DNA from: Calidifontibacillus oryziterrae
GTDB lineage: Bacteria; Bacillota; Bacilli; Bacillales; Bacillaceae_J
Direction: 5' to 3'
Assembly (NCBI RefSeq): GCF_000331575.1
Contig: NZ_ANOK01000003.1
Location: forward strand, 124,001-188,000
DNA length: 64,000 nucleotides
Numbering within the stretch: the stretch's first letter is position 1; every line of letters begins with the position of its first letter. The position numbers and the translations under genes were made by a program. The notes under the pieces were generated by a model. The model did no database searches, had not been told where the DNA came from, and saw nothing but the letters and a program-made list of their open reading frames with translations. This document shows, piece by piece, positions 7,924 to 17,535 of this stretch.

Positions 7924-8036
7924 AAAGGGGAGTAGCTGGACAATAAAGTCGTCACGACGGGATTTTCCCCGGCTTTATTGGCAACAAAAGTTTTGTTGTT
8001 AGCAAGACCTTTACCCACTGGGTAAAGGTCTTTTTT
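7924..8036 (+). ncRNA. yybP-ykoY (manganese) riboswitch
   Basis: The leader opens with AAAGGGGAGTAGC, the conserved P1/L1 signature of the yybP-ykoY aptamer, followed by a paired element with ACGACGGG and CCCCGGCTTTATTGG, which contains the second conserved loop. It is followed directly by a strong intrinsic terminator (8005-8036) and then a TerC-family gene, exactly as in B. subtilis ykoY. The family binds Mn2+ and turns on export genes when Mn2+ is high, here most simply by preventing the terminator. Boundaries are by eye. Confidence 0.9.
8005..8036 (+). terminator. Terminator of the Mn2+ riboswitch
   Basis: Twelve-bp stem AGACCTTTACCC (8005-8016) with GGGTAAAGGTCT (8020-8031), then a run of T. 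It forms the expression platform of the riboswitch. Confidence 0.9.
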
Positions 8037-8060
8037 AATGCTTTTAGGAGGGGATCTAGA

Positions 8061-8843
8061 ATGGATTTTGCATTATTAATGGAATATGGATGGGTATTTT
8101 TAATTTTAATTGCTTTGGAAGGCCTATTAGCAGCAGATAATGCGTTAGTTTTGGCGATTATGGTAAGACACCTACCTGAAAAGACAAGAAGAAAAGCGTT
8201 ATTTTATGGACTAATAGGAGCGTTTTTCTTTCGGTTTGGGGCGTTGTTCGCGATCTCCTATTTAGTTGATATTTGGCAAGTTCAAGCAATTGGAGCCTTT
8301 TATCTTTTGTTTATTTCTATTCGACATATTTACAAAAAACTAGCAAACAATAAAGAACAAGTTAATTTAACAGATGAGGATAAAAATGATAATGGTTCGG
8401 GCTTTTGGTTTACAGTGTTCAAGGTTGAAGTAGCTGATATTGCTTTCGCGGTTGACTCTATACTAGCCGCTGTAGCGTTAGCAGTAGCTTTACCGCCTAG
8501 TGGGTTACCTAACATTGGAGGATTAGACGGTGGGAAATTTATTGTAGTCTTCGCTGGTGGATTTATCGGTGTGATTATTATGCGCTTTGCCGCTTCAGTG
8601 TTTGTAAAATTACTACACCGTCGACCTGGATTGGAAATTGCTGCATTTACTATTGTTGGCTGGGTTGGTGTAAAGCTAGCCGTATATACAATTAGTCATC
8701 CAGCATTGGCAATATTACCGCATCATTTCGTTGAGTCGCCTGCATGGAAAATTACATTTTACGTCGTCTTACTTTTGATTGCAGTACTCGGGTATGTATT
8801 CTCAAAGGATAAAGCTGTGGAACAAGAAAAAACTGCTGTGTAA
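8061..8843 (+). CDS. meeY: TerC-family membrane protein, probable Mn2+ exporter (MeeY/YkoY)
   Basis: A 260-residue integral membrane protein of the TerC family with about seven helices. Acidic residues in membrane segments are visible: LEGLLAADNALVLAI near residue 20-34 and VEVADIAFAVDSILAA near 122-137, which carry the conserved ExxxAxDNA and D-xxxAxDS type motifs. The Mn2+ riboswitch upstream identifies it as the counterpart of B. subtilis YkoY (MeeY), a TerC protein involved in manganese export and metallation of secreted enzymes. The SD AGGAGGGG is 6-7 nt before ATG 8061. Expression should rise with Mn2+. Confidence 0.88.
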   Translation: MDFALLMEYGWVFLILIALEGLLAADNALVLAIMVRHLPEKTRRKALFYGLIGAFFFRFGALFAISYLVDIWQVQAIGAFYLLFISIRHIYKKLANNKEQVNLTDEDKNDNGSGFWFTVFKVEVADIAFAVDSILAAVALAVALPPSGLPNIGGLDGGKFIVVFAGGFIGVIIMRFAASVFVKLLHRRPGLEIAAFTIVGWVGVKLAVYTISHPALAILPHHFVESPAWKITFYVVLLLIAVLGYVFSKDKAVEQEKTAV

Positions 8844-8913
8844 ATTCACTACCTTTATTTGCATAACTTCTATATTTTCGGAAAAAATGTAGAAGTAAGG
8901 AGGTGGATAACTA

Positions 8914-9162
8914 ATGGCAAAAATCGGAGTTGAGCAATCACTGACAGATGTGCAGCAAGCCCTTCAAGAAAATGGTCATCAAGTCGTACAATTGAAACAA
9001 GAAAGCGATGCAAACGGTTGTGACTGCTGTGTAATTACAGGCTTAGATACGAATGTAATGGGAATCGCAAATACAGTTATCGAAGGTCCAGTTATTGAGG
9101 CGAAAGGATTAACAGCAAACCAAGTTGTTCAAGAGGTAGAAAATCATATCAATCGATCATAA
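8914..9162 (+). CDS. ykuS: YkuS, UPF0180 family
   Basis: An 82-residue soluble protein matching YkuS of B. subtilis and the UPF0180 family: start [17 protein letters not shown], a CDCC cysteine cluster near residues 39-42 and [12 protein letters not shown] after it. The function is not known; the clustered cysteines might bind a metal or be redox-active (inference). It follows meeY by 70 nt, behind an AAGGAGGTGG SD, and ends in its own terminator. Confidence 0.85.
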   Translation: MAKIGVEQSLTDVQQALQENGHQVVQLKQESDANGCDCCVITGLDTNVMGIANTVIEGPVIEAKGLTANQVVQEVENHINRS

Positions 9163-9178
9163 GTGAAATATAAACTTC

Positions 9179-9210
9179 GAAATTCGCTATATTGGCGAAT
9201 TTCTTGTTTT
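9179..9210 (+). terminator. Intrinsic terminator of ykuS
   Basis: Nine-bp stem GAAATTCGC (9179-9187) with GCGAATTTC (9195-9203), then TTGTTTTT. Confidence 0.85.
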
Positions 9211-9271
9211 TATAGTTTACATAAAACGAAATAGGGAATATACATATTGATAGAAAAGGAGGTTATGGAAT

Positions 9272-9727
9272 ATGATGCTTAGGGATCTTATGCCCCCACT
9301 AGATGGAGCTACTGTTTGGTTAAATGGAGAAGTTGCAAGGGATGATTTAATTGGAGAAAAACCAACACTTATTCATTTTTGGTCGATAAGCTGTGGATTA
9401 TGCAAGGAAGCTATACCAAGCATTAATGAGTTTCGTACACAGTATAAGGAGCAATTGAATGTTATTGCAGTACATATACCAAGGTCTGAAAAGGATTTAA
9501 ATATTGAAGAGATTAAGAAGGTTGCAAAACAACATAATATCATTCAGCCAATCTATGTTGATAATGGGCATAAGTTAACAGACGCCTTTAAGAATCAATA
9601 TGTTCCAGCTTATTATGTTTTTGATAAAAAAGGAAGACTGCGCCATTTTCAAGCAGGCGGTAGCGGGATGAAGATGCTGACAAAAAGAGTGAACCGAGTT
9701 CTAGAAGAAGTGGATAGTAGAATGTAA
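9272..9727 (+). CDS. ykuV: Thiol-disulfide oxidoreductase YkuV
   Basis: A 151-residue thioredoxin-fold protein of the TlpA/ResA-like group. The active site is CGLC in FWSISCGLCKEA near residue 41-44, with the cis-proline segment YVPAYYVFD near 110 and the conserved tail HFQAGGSGMKMLTKRVN. It is almost colinear with B. subtilis YkuV, a cytosolic thiol-disulfide oxidoreductase. There is no signal peptide, consistent with a cytosolic role. ATG 9272 follows AAGGAGG with a 9-nt spacer; an adjacent second ATG could also serve. Confidence 0.88.
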   Translation: MMLRDLMPPLDGATVWLNGEVARDDLIGEKPTLIHFWSISCGLCKEAIPSINEFRTQYKEQLNVIAVHIPRSEKDLNIEEIKKVAKQHNIIQPIYVDNGHKLTDAFKNQYVPAYYVFDKKGRLRHFQAGGSGMKMLTKRVNRVLEEVDSRM

Positions 9728-9755
9728 GCTAGATATATTATTATCTAGCTTTTAC
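9726..9755 (+). terminator. Terminator of ykuV
   Basis: Ten-bp stem AAGCTAGATA (9726-9735) with TATCTAGCTT (9742-9751), then TTTA; it overlaps the ykuV stop codon. Confidence 0.75.
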
Positions 9756-9779
9756 TATTGTTTTAGGTAAAACGAAAAA

Positions 9780-9867
9780 TTGATTAAGACACCTGTGATA
9801 GTATTATTCTTATAAGGCGCTTGCGCCATTCGTTACATATGGTACAATTGGTTTGATTCATTCAAAC
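9780..9867 (+). promoter_or_regulatory. ktrC promoter region with two inverted repeats
   Basis: Two candidate SigA promoters are visible: TTGATT-16-TATTAT (9780-9807) and TTGCGC-16-TACAAT (9821-9848). A 12-nt palindrome GGCGCTTGCGCC (9816-9827) overlaps the -35 of the second. A second inverted repeat, GTTTGA/TCAAAC (9851-9856 and 9862-9867), directly abuts the SD of ktrC and would form a small hairpin at the start of the mRNA. Regulatory meaning is inferred. Confidence 0.4.
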
Positions 9868-9879
9868 GGAGGAATACTT

Positions 9880-10545
9880 ATGAAGAAAGAGTTTGCAGTA
9901 ATTGGACTTGGTCGTTTTGGTGGAAGTATATGCAGGACATTAGCACAAGAAGGAATGGAAGTATTAGCAATAGATATAAATGAAGATCGAGTCCATGAAT
10001 TTTCTAATATAGTATCACATGCAGTGGTAGCGGATACAACAGATGAAAGTGTACTAAAAGGATTGGGAATTCGGAATTTTGATCATGTAATCGTTGCAAT
10101 TGGTGACAATATTCAATCAAGTATATTAACCACACTCATTTTAAAGGAATTGGGAGTCGGGAAGATAACCGTTAAAGCACAAAATGATTATCATGAAAAG
10201 GTTTTATTAAAAATAGGAGCAGATCATGTCGTTCATCCGGAACGTGATATGGGTAAAAGAATTGCAAATAATATGATCTCTAACAATGTATTAGACTACT
10301 TGGAATTATCTGATGAACATAGCATTGTTGAATTAATGGCAAGCAGTAAAATGTATGGCAAGACACTTATTGACTTAGATATACGTGCAAAATATGGCTG
10401 TAATATTGTTGCAATCAAGAGAAGTAATGATATCATTGTTTCACCGTTAGCAATGGAGGCGATCAAGGAAGGGGATATTTTAATAGTGATTGGTGCTGAC
10501 ATGAATATCGATCGACTAGAAAAAAGTTTAGGAGATAAAGTGTAA
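9880..10545 (+). CDS. ktrC: KtrC, regulatory subunit of the KtrCD potassium channel
   Basis: A 221-residue RCK (TrkA-N/TrkA-C) protein. The Rossmann motif GLGRFGG is at residues 9-15, the acidic residue after strand 2 (AIDINED) near 34, and a C-terminal RCK_C domain covers about 135-221; this is the size of B. subtilis KtrC (YkqB). In that organism KtrC gates the membrane subunit KtrD and binds c-di-AMP through its C-terminal domain, so K+ uptake falls when c-di-AMP is high. The start with GGAGG about 7 nt upstream (ATG 9880) is preferred to a TTG/ATG further up at 9853. No ktrD is in the window, as in B. subtilis. Confidence 0.88.
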   Translation: MKKEFAVIGLGRFGGSICRTLAQEGMEVLAIDINEDRVHEFSNIVSHAVVADTTDESVLKGLGIRNFDHVIVAIGDNIQSSILTTLILKELGVGKITVKAQNDYHEKVLLKIGADHVVHPERDMGKRIANNMISNNVLDYLELSDEHSIVELMASSKMYGKTLIDLDIRAKYGCNIVAIKRSNDIIVSPLAMEAIKEGDILIVIGADMNIDRLEKSLGDKV

Positions 10546-10570
10546 AAACCACCTAATTAGGTGGTTTTTT
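10545..10570. terminator. Bidirectional terminator between ktrC and rnjA
   Basis: A near-perfect palindrome, AAAACCACCTAA/TTAGGTGGTTTT, followed by T on the plus strand and preceded by A; it can end ktrC and possibly rnjA. Confidence 0.8.
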
Positions 10571-10600
10571 AAATCGGGGCTAAGCAATCGCCCCCACTTA

Positions 10601-12268
10601 TTAAATTTCCATAATGATTGGTAAAATCATCGGCTTCCGTTTTGTTTTTTCATATAAAAATGGTGCTAGTACATCGGTGATTTCATTTTTTATTTCTGAC
10701 CACTGCGTTGTTTTTCGTTCCATTATTTTTTCTAAATGCTTTGCAATAAGTGATTGTGCATCATTTATTAGATCACTCGACTCTCTCATATATACAAAAC
10801 CTCTAGAAATCAAATCAGGACCTGCCATGATTTTGAATTCCTTCATATTTATGCTAACAACAACAATTACTAAACCTTCTTCAGATAAGATCCGACGATC
10901 ACGCAATACAATATTACCAATATCACCAATTCCATTACCATCAACATAAACAGAACCAGATGTTATTTTACCGCTGACAGAAGCTTCTTTATCATTTAAG
11001 GTAAGAACATCGCCATTATCCATAATAAAATTATTCTCAGGTTTAACACCACACTCAATAGCGAGCTTTGTATGGGTTGTAAGCATACGATATTCTCCAT
11101 GGATTGGCATGAAATATTTAGGTTTCATTAAACGGAGCATTAGCTTTTGCTCTTGTTGTCCCCCGTGTCCAGATGTGTGAATATCATTTAATGCACCGTG
11201 AATAACTTCAGCACCTGCACGATACAGGCTGTTAATAACGCGGCTAACACTAATTGTATTTCCAGGAATTGGCGAAGATGAAAAGACAACGGTATCCCCA
11301 GGATTAATCTGGATTTGCCGATGAGTTCCGTTGGCAATTCTAGAAAGAGCAGCCATTGGCTCACCTTGACTTCCTGTACAAAGGATGGTTACTTGGTTAC
11401 TAGGTAAGCGATTTATTTGTGATGCATCAATAATTGTATCCTTAGGTGCTTTTATGTAACCTAATTCTTGACCGATCTCCATCGCTGCTTCCATACTACG
11501 TCCAAAAACGGCAATCTTTCGATTATTTAATACGGCTGCTTCAACGACTTGCTGTAGACGATGAATATTAGATGCGAAGGTTGCAAAGATAATCCGACCT
11601 TCAACCTTACGGAAAATATCTTTAATGCTATCACCGACACGTCTTTCTGACATAGTAAAATCAGGAATTTCACTATTTGTGCTATCTGAAAGAAGACAGA
11701 GTACACCATTCTTACCGATTTCTGCCATTTTTGTTAAATTTGCTGGTTCTCCAACAGGAGTAAAGTCAAATTTAAAATCACCTGTATGCACTATATTCCC
11801 GTGGGGTGTATTGATAACGATTCCGTAAGCATCAGGTATACTATGAGTTGTTCGATAAAATTCTACCGACAAATGTTTAAATTTTATTATGTCGTCCTCT
11901 TTTATATCAATTAGCTTTGCTTGTCTTAAAAGACCATGCTCTTCAAGTTTATTTTTAATTAAACCGAGAGCAAGTTTTCCGCCATATATTGGTACATTAA
12001 TTTGACGTAATAAATATGGTATTCCACCAATATGGTCCTCGTGACCGTGAGTAATAAATACCCCTTTAATTTTTTCTTGATTTTTCACTAAGTACGTATA
12101 GTCAGGAATGACATAGTCAATGCCTAATAATTCATCCTCCGGAAATTTTATACCAGCATCAATAACGATTATTTCATCCTGATATTGAATTCCGTACGTA
12201 TTTTTGCCAATTTCTCCTAATCCTCCTAACGCAAATACTGCAACTTGGTTTTGTTTTAAAAATTTCAT
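10601..12268 (-). CDS. rnjA: Ribonuclease J1
   Basis: A 555-residue MBL/beta-CASP nuclease. The motif HGHEDH at residues 74-79 (H74, H76, D78, H79) has the same numbering as B. subtilis RNase J1, and a further metal motif TGDFKFD occurs near 162; the beta-CASP and C-terminal domains follow. RNase J1 has 5'-exonuclease and endonuclease activity in mRNA turnover and 16S rRNA maturation. Its gene follows rpoY by 3 nt, the same pair as ykqC-ykzG in B. subtilis, so the two are one operon. Confidence 0.95.
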   Translation of the reverse strand: MKFLKQNQVAVFALGGLGEIGKNTYGIQYQDEIIVIDAGIKFPEDELLGIDYVIPDYTYLVKNQEKIKGVFITHGHEDHIGGIPYLLRQINVPIYGGKLALGLIKNKLEEHGLLRQAKLIDIKEDDIIKFKHLSVEFYRTTHSIPDAYGIVINTPHGNIVHTGDFKFDFTPVGEPANLTKMAEIGKNGVLCLLSDSTNSEIPDFTMSERRVGDSIKDIFRKVEGRIIFATFASNIHRLQQVVEAAVLNNRKIAVFGRSMEAAMEIGQELGYIKAPKDTIIDASQINRLPSNQVTILCTGSQGEPMAALSRIANGTHRQIQINPGDTVVFSSSPIPGNTISVSRVINSLYRAGAEVIHGALNDIHTSGHGGQQEQKLMLRLMKPKYFMPIHGEYRMLTTHTKLAIECGVKPENNFIMDNGDVLTLNDKEASVSGKITSGSVYVDGNGIGDIGNIVLRDRRILSEEGLVIVVVSINMKEFKIMAGPDLISRGFVYMRESSDLINDAQSLIAKHLEKIMERKTTQWSEIKNEITDVLAPFLYEKTKRKPMILPIIMEI

Positions 12269-12271
12269 ATA

Positions 12272-12481
12272 CTACACATTCTCCAATACAAAATATTCTG
12301 AGCGCTTCTCATATTCTAGATGAGAGTCATCTAATGGTTGAATAAATTCTATGTTAAGATCTTTTTCCGCTAATTTTAATCGGACATCTTTTTCAGAATT
12401 TGCTTCTACGTAAACAGTTTGTGTCCGTTCACGAACAGGTACTTCCCTTTTAATTGCTTGAAAAAAAACTTTATAAATCAT
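12272..12481 (-). CDS. rpoY: RNA polymerase epsilon subunit RpoY
   Basis: A 69-residue protein, MIYKVFFQAIKREVPVRERTQ at the start and ending SEYFVLENV, matching RpoY (YkzG, epsilon), an auxiliary RNA polymerase subunit of Firmicutes that can help remove stalled polymerase. The RTQTVYVEA and DVRLKLAEK segments are typical. It precedes rnjA, linking transcription and RNA decay genes in one operon. The SD is AAGGAGAGAG. Confidence 0.93.
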   Translation of the reverse strand: MIYKVFFQAIKREVPVRERTQTVYVEANSEKDVRLKLAEKDLNIEFIQPLDDSHLEYEKRSEYFVLENV

Positions 12482-12584
12482 ACTTCACTCTCTCCTTGCG
12501 AATTTCAATTATTCATCTTTGTTCATTATAGCGGAAATCAAAATGTTTTTCATGTTTTTTCTTTTTTAGCACAAATATGGGAGC

Positions 12585-12656
12585 CTATGCAATGGTTCGG
12601 CGTCTTAATAAATCCTTCATTTGTTCCCGAAGTTTCTTTTTTAAGCGTTTTAACAT
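12585..12656 (-). CDS. Possible 23-residue basic peptide upstream of rpoY
   Basis: A short frame on the minus strand, ATG at 12656-12654, TAG at 12587-12585, with GGAG (12667-12670) 10 nt upstream. The peptide is strongly basic and amphipathic (LKRLKKKLREQMKDLLRRR), likely one helix. It ends 104 nt before rpoY and points the same way, so it may be part of the same transcript. It is short enough to be chance; the good SD and composition keep it on the list. The rest of the 394-nt gap (12482-12875) shows no other gene. Confidence 0.35.
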   Translation of the reverse strand: MLKRLKKKLREQMKDLLRRRTIA

Positions 12657-12875
12657 AATCAATCATCTCCGTCCTTACATTTTTTATACAACATAAAAAA
12701 TGAAGTTGTTTTATTAGTATTATGTGTTGTGTTCTTCATTTTGTTTCATGGCGATTGTTGGAAAACGTCCATAGGGACCATTGTTGATTTGACAATATGA
12801 ATGAAATCAAGTAATTTGAATGTTATCAATTAAAGCAAAAGACGAAGATTAACAATTAAACTAGGGGACATATAC

Positions 12876-13655
12876 ATGAGTAGACAGAAGATTGTTTTTT
12901 TTGATATTGATGGAACATTACTTGGTGGGGATGGAAAAATAAGAAAATCGACAAAAGAAGCATTACAGAAATTAAAGGAAAACAATATTATGGTTGCCAT
13001 TGCAACAGGAAGAGCGCCATTTATGTTCAAGCATATAAGGAGAGAATTGAATATTGATACGTTTGTAAGCTTTAACGGTCAATATGTTGTTCTTGAGAGT
13101 GAAATTATCTTTGAACGACAATTGGAACAAAAGTCTTTAATGGAGCTCGTACAATTTTCTAAAGAATATGGTCATTCTCTTGTTTTTATGAACGAATCAC
13201 ATATGAGGGCAAATGAGAGTAGCCAAGCTTTCATTGCCGAAAGCTTAGCTAGCATTGATTTCCCGTACCCCCTTATTGATGCGGATTTTTATAAACATCA
13301 GGCTATTTACCAAACATTATTGTTTTGTGAAGAAAAAGATGAAGTACAGTATAAAAATTGTTTTAAACAGTTTGATTTTGTAAGGTGGCACCGGTTATCT
13401 ACAGATGTCCTTCCACATGGTGGATCGAAGGCTCTAGGGATTAAGGAGATTATAAATAGGTTAGGTATCCCAATCGAGGATATATATGCATTTGGAGATG
13501 GCTTAAATGATATGCAAATGTTAACAGAAGTAGGTACTGGAATAGCAATGGGAAATGCTAAAAGAGAATTAAAGAGGATCGCTGATTATGTAACTGATGA
13601 TGTAGATGAAGATGGAATTATGAAAGGTTTAAAGCATATAGGACTTATAAAATGA
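12876..13655 (+). CDS. ykrA: HAD-superfamily phosphatase, Cof type (YkrA)
   Basis: A 259-residue HAD hydrolase of the Cof (IIB) subfamily. Motif I DIDGTL is at residues 10-15, motif II ATGRAP near 43, and motif IV FGDGLNDMQML near 207-217, with a cap domain between about 85 and 185. Members dephosphorylate small sugar or nucleotide phosphates; the substrate is not evident. Its position between rpoY-rnjA and the deformylase gene matches ykrA of B. subtilis. SD AGGGG precedes ATG 12876. Confidence 0.88.
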   Translation: MSRQKIVFFDIDGTLLGGDGKIRKSTKEALQKLKENNIMVAIATGRAPFMFKHIRRELNIDTFVSFNGQYVVLESEIIFERQLEQKSLMELVQFSKEYGHSLVFMNESHMRANESSQAFIAESLASIDFPYPLIDADFYKHQAIYQTLLFCEEKDEVQYKNCFKQFDFVRWHRLSTDVLPHGGSKALGIKEIINRLGIPIEDIYAFGDGLNDMQMLTEVGTGIAMGNAKRELKRIADYVTDDVDEDGIMKGLKHIGLIK

Positions 13656-13683
13656 GACTCTGTTATTATTTATAGTTGATTTT

Positions 13684-13800
13684 CGCTTTGGGCGGAAACG
13701 GACCTCAGGTATTAGGCTAGCCCCGATCTGCTTCCTTCACTTCCCTCGTGCCGGGTCTTGACTACCCGACGGGTATCCCTCTGGAGCCGCCGCCCATCGC
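13684..13800 (+). repeat. GC-rich folded intergenic element
   Basis: A 117-nt stretch much richer in G+C than its surroundings, between convergent ykrA and defB. The ends pair (CGCTTTGGGCGG with CCGCCCATCGC), and an inner hairpin TACCC-gac-GGGTA lies near 13763-13775. It codes for nothing I can see. It is not alike in sequence to the two cloverleaf elements further on, but sits in the same kind of place. It may be a mobile intergenic repeat or a terminator-like structure. Confidence 0.5.
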
Positions 13801-13818
13801 TACAATCAAAAAAAAAAT

Positions 13819-14373
13819 TTATCTGCCAATTACAATAGCGTCTGCAGGTTCTTTGAATGGATCGTTTTTATCGATATGATCATAAAACATAACCCCATTT
13901 AAATGATCGATTTCATGTTGGAAAACGATTGCCGGCAGTCCTTTTAAACGGAGATTCACTTCTTTCCCTTCTAAATCAGTCGCTTTAACAGTAATTTTAG
14001 CATATCGTGGTACGATGCCAGGAACATCACGGTCAACAGATAAACAACCTTCACCACTAGCTAGAAAGCTTCTTTGCGTAGAATGGCTAATGATTTTCGG
14101 ATTAAATAACGCATAGTTATAAAGTTTATCATTTTCGTCCGTTACATAAATTGCAATCATTTTTTTGTTAATTCCCAATTGTGGTGCTGCTAGCCCTATT
14201 CCAGGACGTAAATTATATTTTTCAGCAATTTCAGGATTTTGGCTATTCATTACGAATTCGATCATCTTTCGTAATATCTGTTTATCTTCCTCTGATGCAG
14301 GAAGTTTGACATCTTGTGATTTTTCACGAAGTGCAGGATGCCCCTCACGGACAATACTATCCATTGTAATCAA
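13819..14373 (-). CDS. defB: Peptide deformylase (DefB/YkrB type)
   Basis: A 184-residue peptide deformylase removing the formyl group from nascent Met. All three motifs are present: GIGLAAPQ at 58-65, EGCLSV with metal ligand C110, and QHEIDH with H153, catalytic E154 and H157. The length equals YkrB (DefB) of B. subtilis and includes the Gram-positive type insertion after residue 42. The TTG start follows GAGGAG with a 10-nt spacer; an internal ATG three codons later is less well placed. Confidence 0.93.
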   Translation of the reverse strand: MITMDSIVREGHPALREKSQDVKLPASEEDKQILRKMIEFVMNSQNPEIAEKYNLRPGIGLAAPQLGINKKMIAIYVTDENDKLYNYALFNPKIISHSTQRSFLASGEGCLSVDRDVPGIVPRYAKITVKATDLEGKEVNLRLKGLPAIVFQHEIDHLNGVMFYDHIDKNDPFKEPADAIVIGR

Positions 14374-14578
14374 TTGTTTTCATCTCCTCTTTCCTATTAA
14401 GTAAGCTTAGTGTAGCATATTTTTGTTTTTATTAAAAAGTTTATTGTTTTTTAAGTATTTAGACTAGACTAATGGACAAGCACATACAATAATGACAAGC
14501 AAGGAAATATTTGAAATTATTGTTGTCATCTAATTTAATACAACTTATAATAAGGTTTTAGACAAGGAGGAGCTTCCA

Positions 14579-15265
14579 TTGTATTTTATAAAATATATTA
14601 CCTTTATTATAGTTTTATTTAGTATGTTAACAGGGTGCGGGATGGCTGTAGAAGAAGAGATTTTTAATCATCTCGAAAAGGCTGTATCCCTCGAAGGAGT
14701 ATTTGAGGAACAGCAACAGCCGCTAGTTGAGCTAGAAATGAAAGAGCAGGAATTATATGAAAAAATAATTAAACTAGGAATGTCAGAATTTAATGAGATC
14801 AAAGTGTTATCTCAAGAGGCGTTAGCTATTATAGATGAGCGTGAAGCAAGAATTGAAAAAGAAAAAGATAGTATTCATGCCTCTCGACAAGAGTTTTTAC
14901 TGATTGAGTCAAAGGTTAGAAAATTAAAAGAAGAATCGGTAAAACAAAAGGCGGAAGAACTGCTAAACGCGATGAAAAGAAGGTATGATACATATGACTT
15001 ATTATACAGTTATTATAAAGAGGCCATTGCTTTAGACCGCACTCTTTACGAGATGTTCCAGAGGGAAGACTTAACATTGCAACAGCTAGAAGAACAAATA
15101 CGGAAAATAAATGAAATGTATGATAACGTTGTTAAAACAAATGAACAGTTCAATGAATTAACAGATACATACAACGTAAAGAAAAAAGAATTTTATGAAG
15201 CTGCAGGACTTGATGTTGTCTTTGAGCAAGCGACAGTCAGCGGTGAGAATGAAGAAGGAAAATAG
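14579..15265 (+). CDS. ykyA: YkyA-family lipoprotein
   Basis: A 228-residue predicted lipoprotein: hydrophobic signal, lipobox LTGC with the lipid-bearing Cys at residue 20, then an almost fully helical, charged coiled-coil region (about 30-215) with many E, K and Q. It matches YkyA (putative cell-wall binding lipoprotein) and occupies the same place directly before pdhA. The TTG start follows AAGGAGGAG. It has its own terminator, so it is not part of the pdh operon. Function unknown. Confidence 0.85.
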   Translation: MYFIKYITFIIVLFSMLTGCGMAVEEEIFNHLEKAVSLEGVFEEQQQPLVELEMKEQELYEKIIKLGMSEFNEIKVLSQEALAIIDEREARIEKEKDSIHASRQEFLLIESKVRKLKEESVKQKAEELLNAMKRRYDTYDLLYSYYKEAIALDRTLYEMFQREDLTLQQLEEQIRKINEMYDNVVKTNEQFNELTDTYNVKKKEFYEAAGLDVVFEQATVSGENEEGK

Positions 15266-15297
15266 ACTTATCCATTTAATGGGTAAGTCTTTTTTTA
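15265..15297 (+). terminator. Intrinsic terminator of ykyA
   Basis: Nine-bp stem GACTTATCC (15265-15273) with GGGTAAGTC (15281-15289), G-T closing, then seven T. Confidence 0.9.
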
Positions 15298-15424
15298 TGT
15301 AAAAATGATTTTAGGTTATAGAGCTATAAAATTGGGAATAGATGAATAGGAAGGATGGGTATTCTAAAGCTGTATGTATATGAATTATTAAAATAACAAC
15401 TTTGTATTTGAAAGGATGAGGTGA

Positions 15425-16519
<1,095 letters not shown>

Positions 16520-16522
16520 AGT

Positions 16523-17500
16523 ATGACTCAAATGACGATGATTCAAGCAATCACTGATGCCTTGCGTACCGAGTTAAAAAATGACCCTAATGTTCTTGTC
16601 TTTGGTGAGGATGTTGGCGTTAACGGGGGTGTATTCCGGGCTACTGAGGGACTTCAAAAGGAGTTTGGCGAGGATCGCGTATTTGATACCCCGTTAGCAG
16701 AGTCAGCAATAGGTGGCTTAGCGATTGGATTAGCACTTGAAGGCTTTCGACCAGTACCAGAAATTCAATTTTTTGGTTTTGTTTATGAAGTTATGGACTC
16801 GATTAATGGGCAGATGGCTCGGATGCGCTATCGTTCCGGCGGTAGGTTTTCGGCTCCAATAACTGTCCGCTCACCTTTCGGGGGTGGGGTTAAGACTCCA
16901 GAGCTACATGCTGATAATCTCGAAGGTCTAATGGCACAACAGCCTGGTCTTAAGGTCGTAATTCCTTCAACTCCATCTGATGCAAAGGGTCTATTAATAG
17001 CGGCTATACGTGATAATGATCCTGTCATTTTTCTAGAGCATATGAAGCTTTATCGTTCCTTCCGTGAGGATGTTCCTGAAGGTGAATATACAATTCCTAT
17101 CGGTAAAGCGGATATTAAAAGGCAAGGAGAGAACTTAACAATTATTACGTATGGGGCCATGGTTCATTCCTCACTTAAAGCTGCAGAGGAACTTGAAAAA
17201 GAGGGAATCAGTGTAGAGGTAATTGATCTTCGTACAGTAAGCCCAATTGATACAGAAACAATTGTCGAATCTGTTAAGAAAACTAACAGGGCAATTGTAG
17301 TTCAGGAAGCACAAAAACAAGCGGGAGTTGCAGCAAATGTTGTTGCGGAAATAACGGAGAGAGCAATATTGCATTTAGAAGCACCAATTGTTCGAGTTAC
17401 AGCGCCTGATACTATTTTTCCTTTTTCACAAGCAGAAGATGTGTGGCTGCCTAACTACACAGACATTATTGAAAAAGCAAAATATGTAATTAATTTTTAA
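16523..17500 (+). CDS. pdhB: Pyruvate dehydrogenase E1 beta subunit
   Basis: A 325-residue beta subunit forming the E1 heterotetramer with PdhA. Visible marks are the catalytic Glu region [16 protein letters not shown] near 26-41, [15 protein letters not shown] near 56, and the C-terminal transketolase domain with [15 protein letters not shown] near 235. Length is normal. It is followed 35 nt later by pdhC. Confidence 0.95.
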   Translation: MTQMTMIQAITDALRTELKNDPNVLVFGEDVGVNGGVFRATEGLQKEFGEDRVFDTPLAESAIGGLAIGLALEGFRPVPEIQFFGFVYEVMDSINGQMARMRYRSGGRFSAPITVRSPFGGGVKTPELHADNLEGLMAQQPGLKVVIPSTPSDAKGLLIAAIRDNDPVIFLEHMKLYRSFREDVPEGEYTIPIGKADIKRQGENLTIITYGAMVHSSLKAAEELEKEGISVEVIDLRTVSPIDTETIVESVKKTNRAIVVQEAQKQAGVAANVVAEITERAILHLEAPIVRVTAPDTIFPFSQAEDVWLPNYTDIIEKAKYVINF

Positions 17501-17535
17501 AGCTATTTAATCATGAAGCATAGGAGGGAAAAATT

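Noticed and set aside
8874..8898. Hairpin ACTTCTA/TAGAAGT before ykuS
   Set aside because: No T-run after it and it touches the SD; too weak to call a terminator or riboswitch.
12640..12655. cre-like TTTAAGCGTTTTAACA
   Set aside because: Two key consensus mismatches and it lies within the possible 23-mer frame; unlike the site at 7354.
12419..12658. 79-codon plus-strand frame opposite rpoY
   Set aside because: Antisense shadow of rpoY and its leader with no SD and odd composition.
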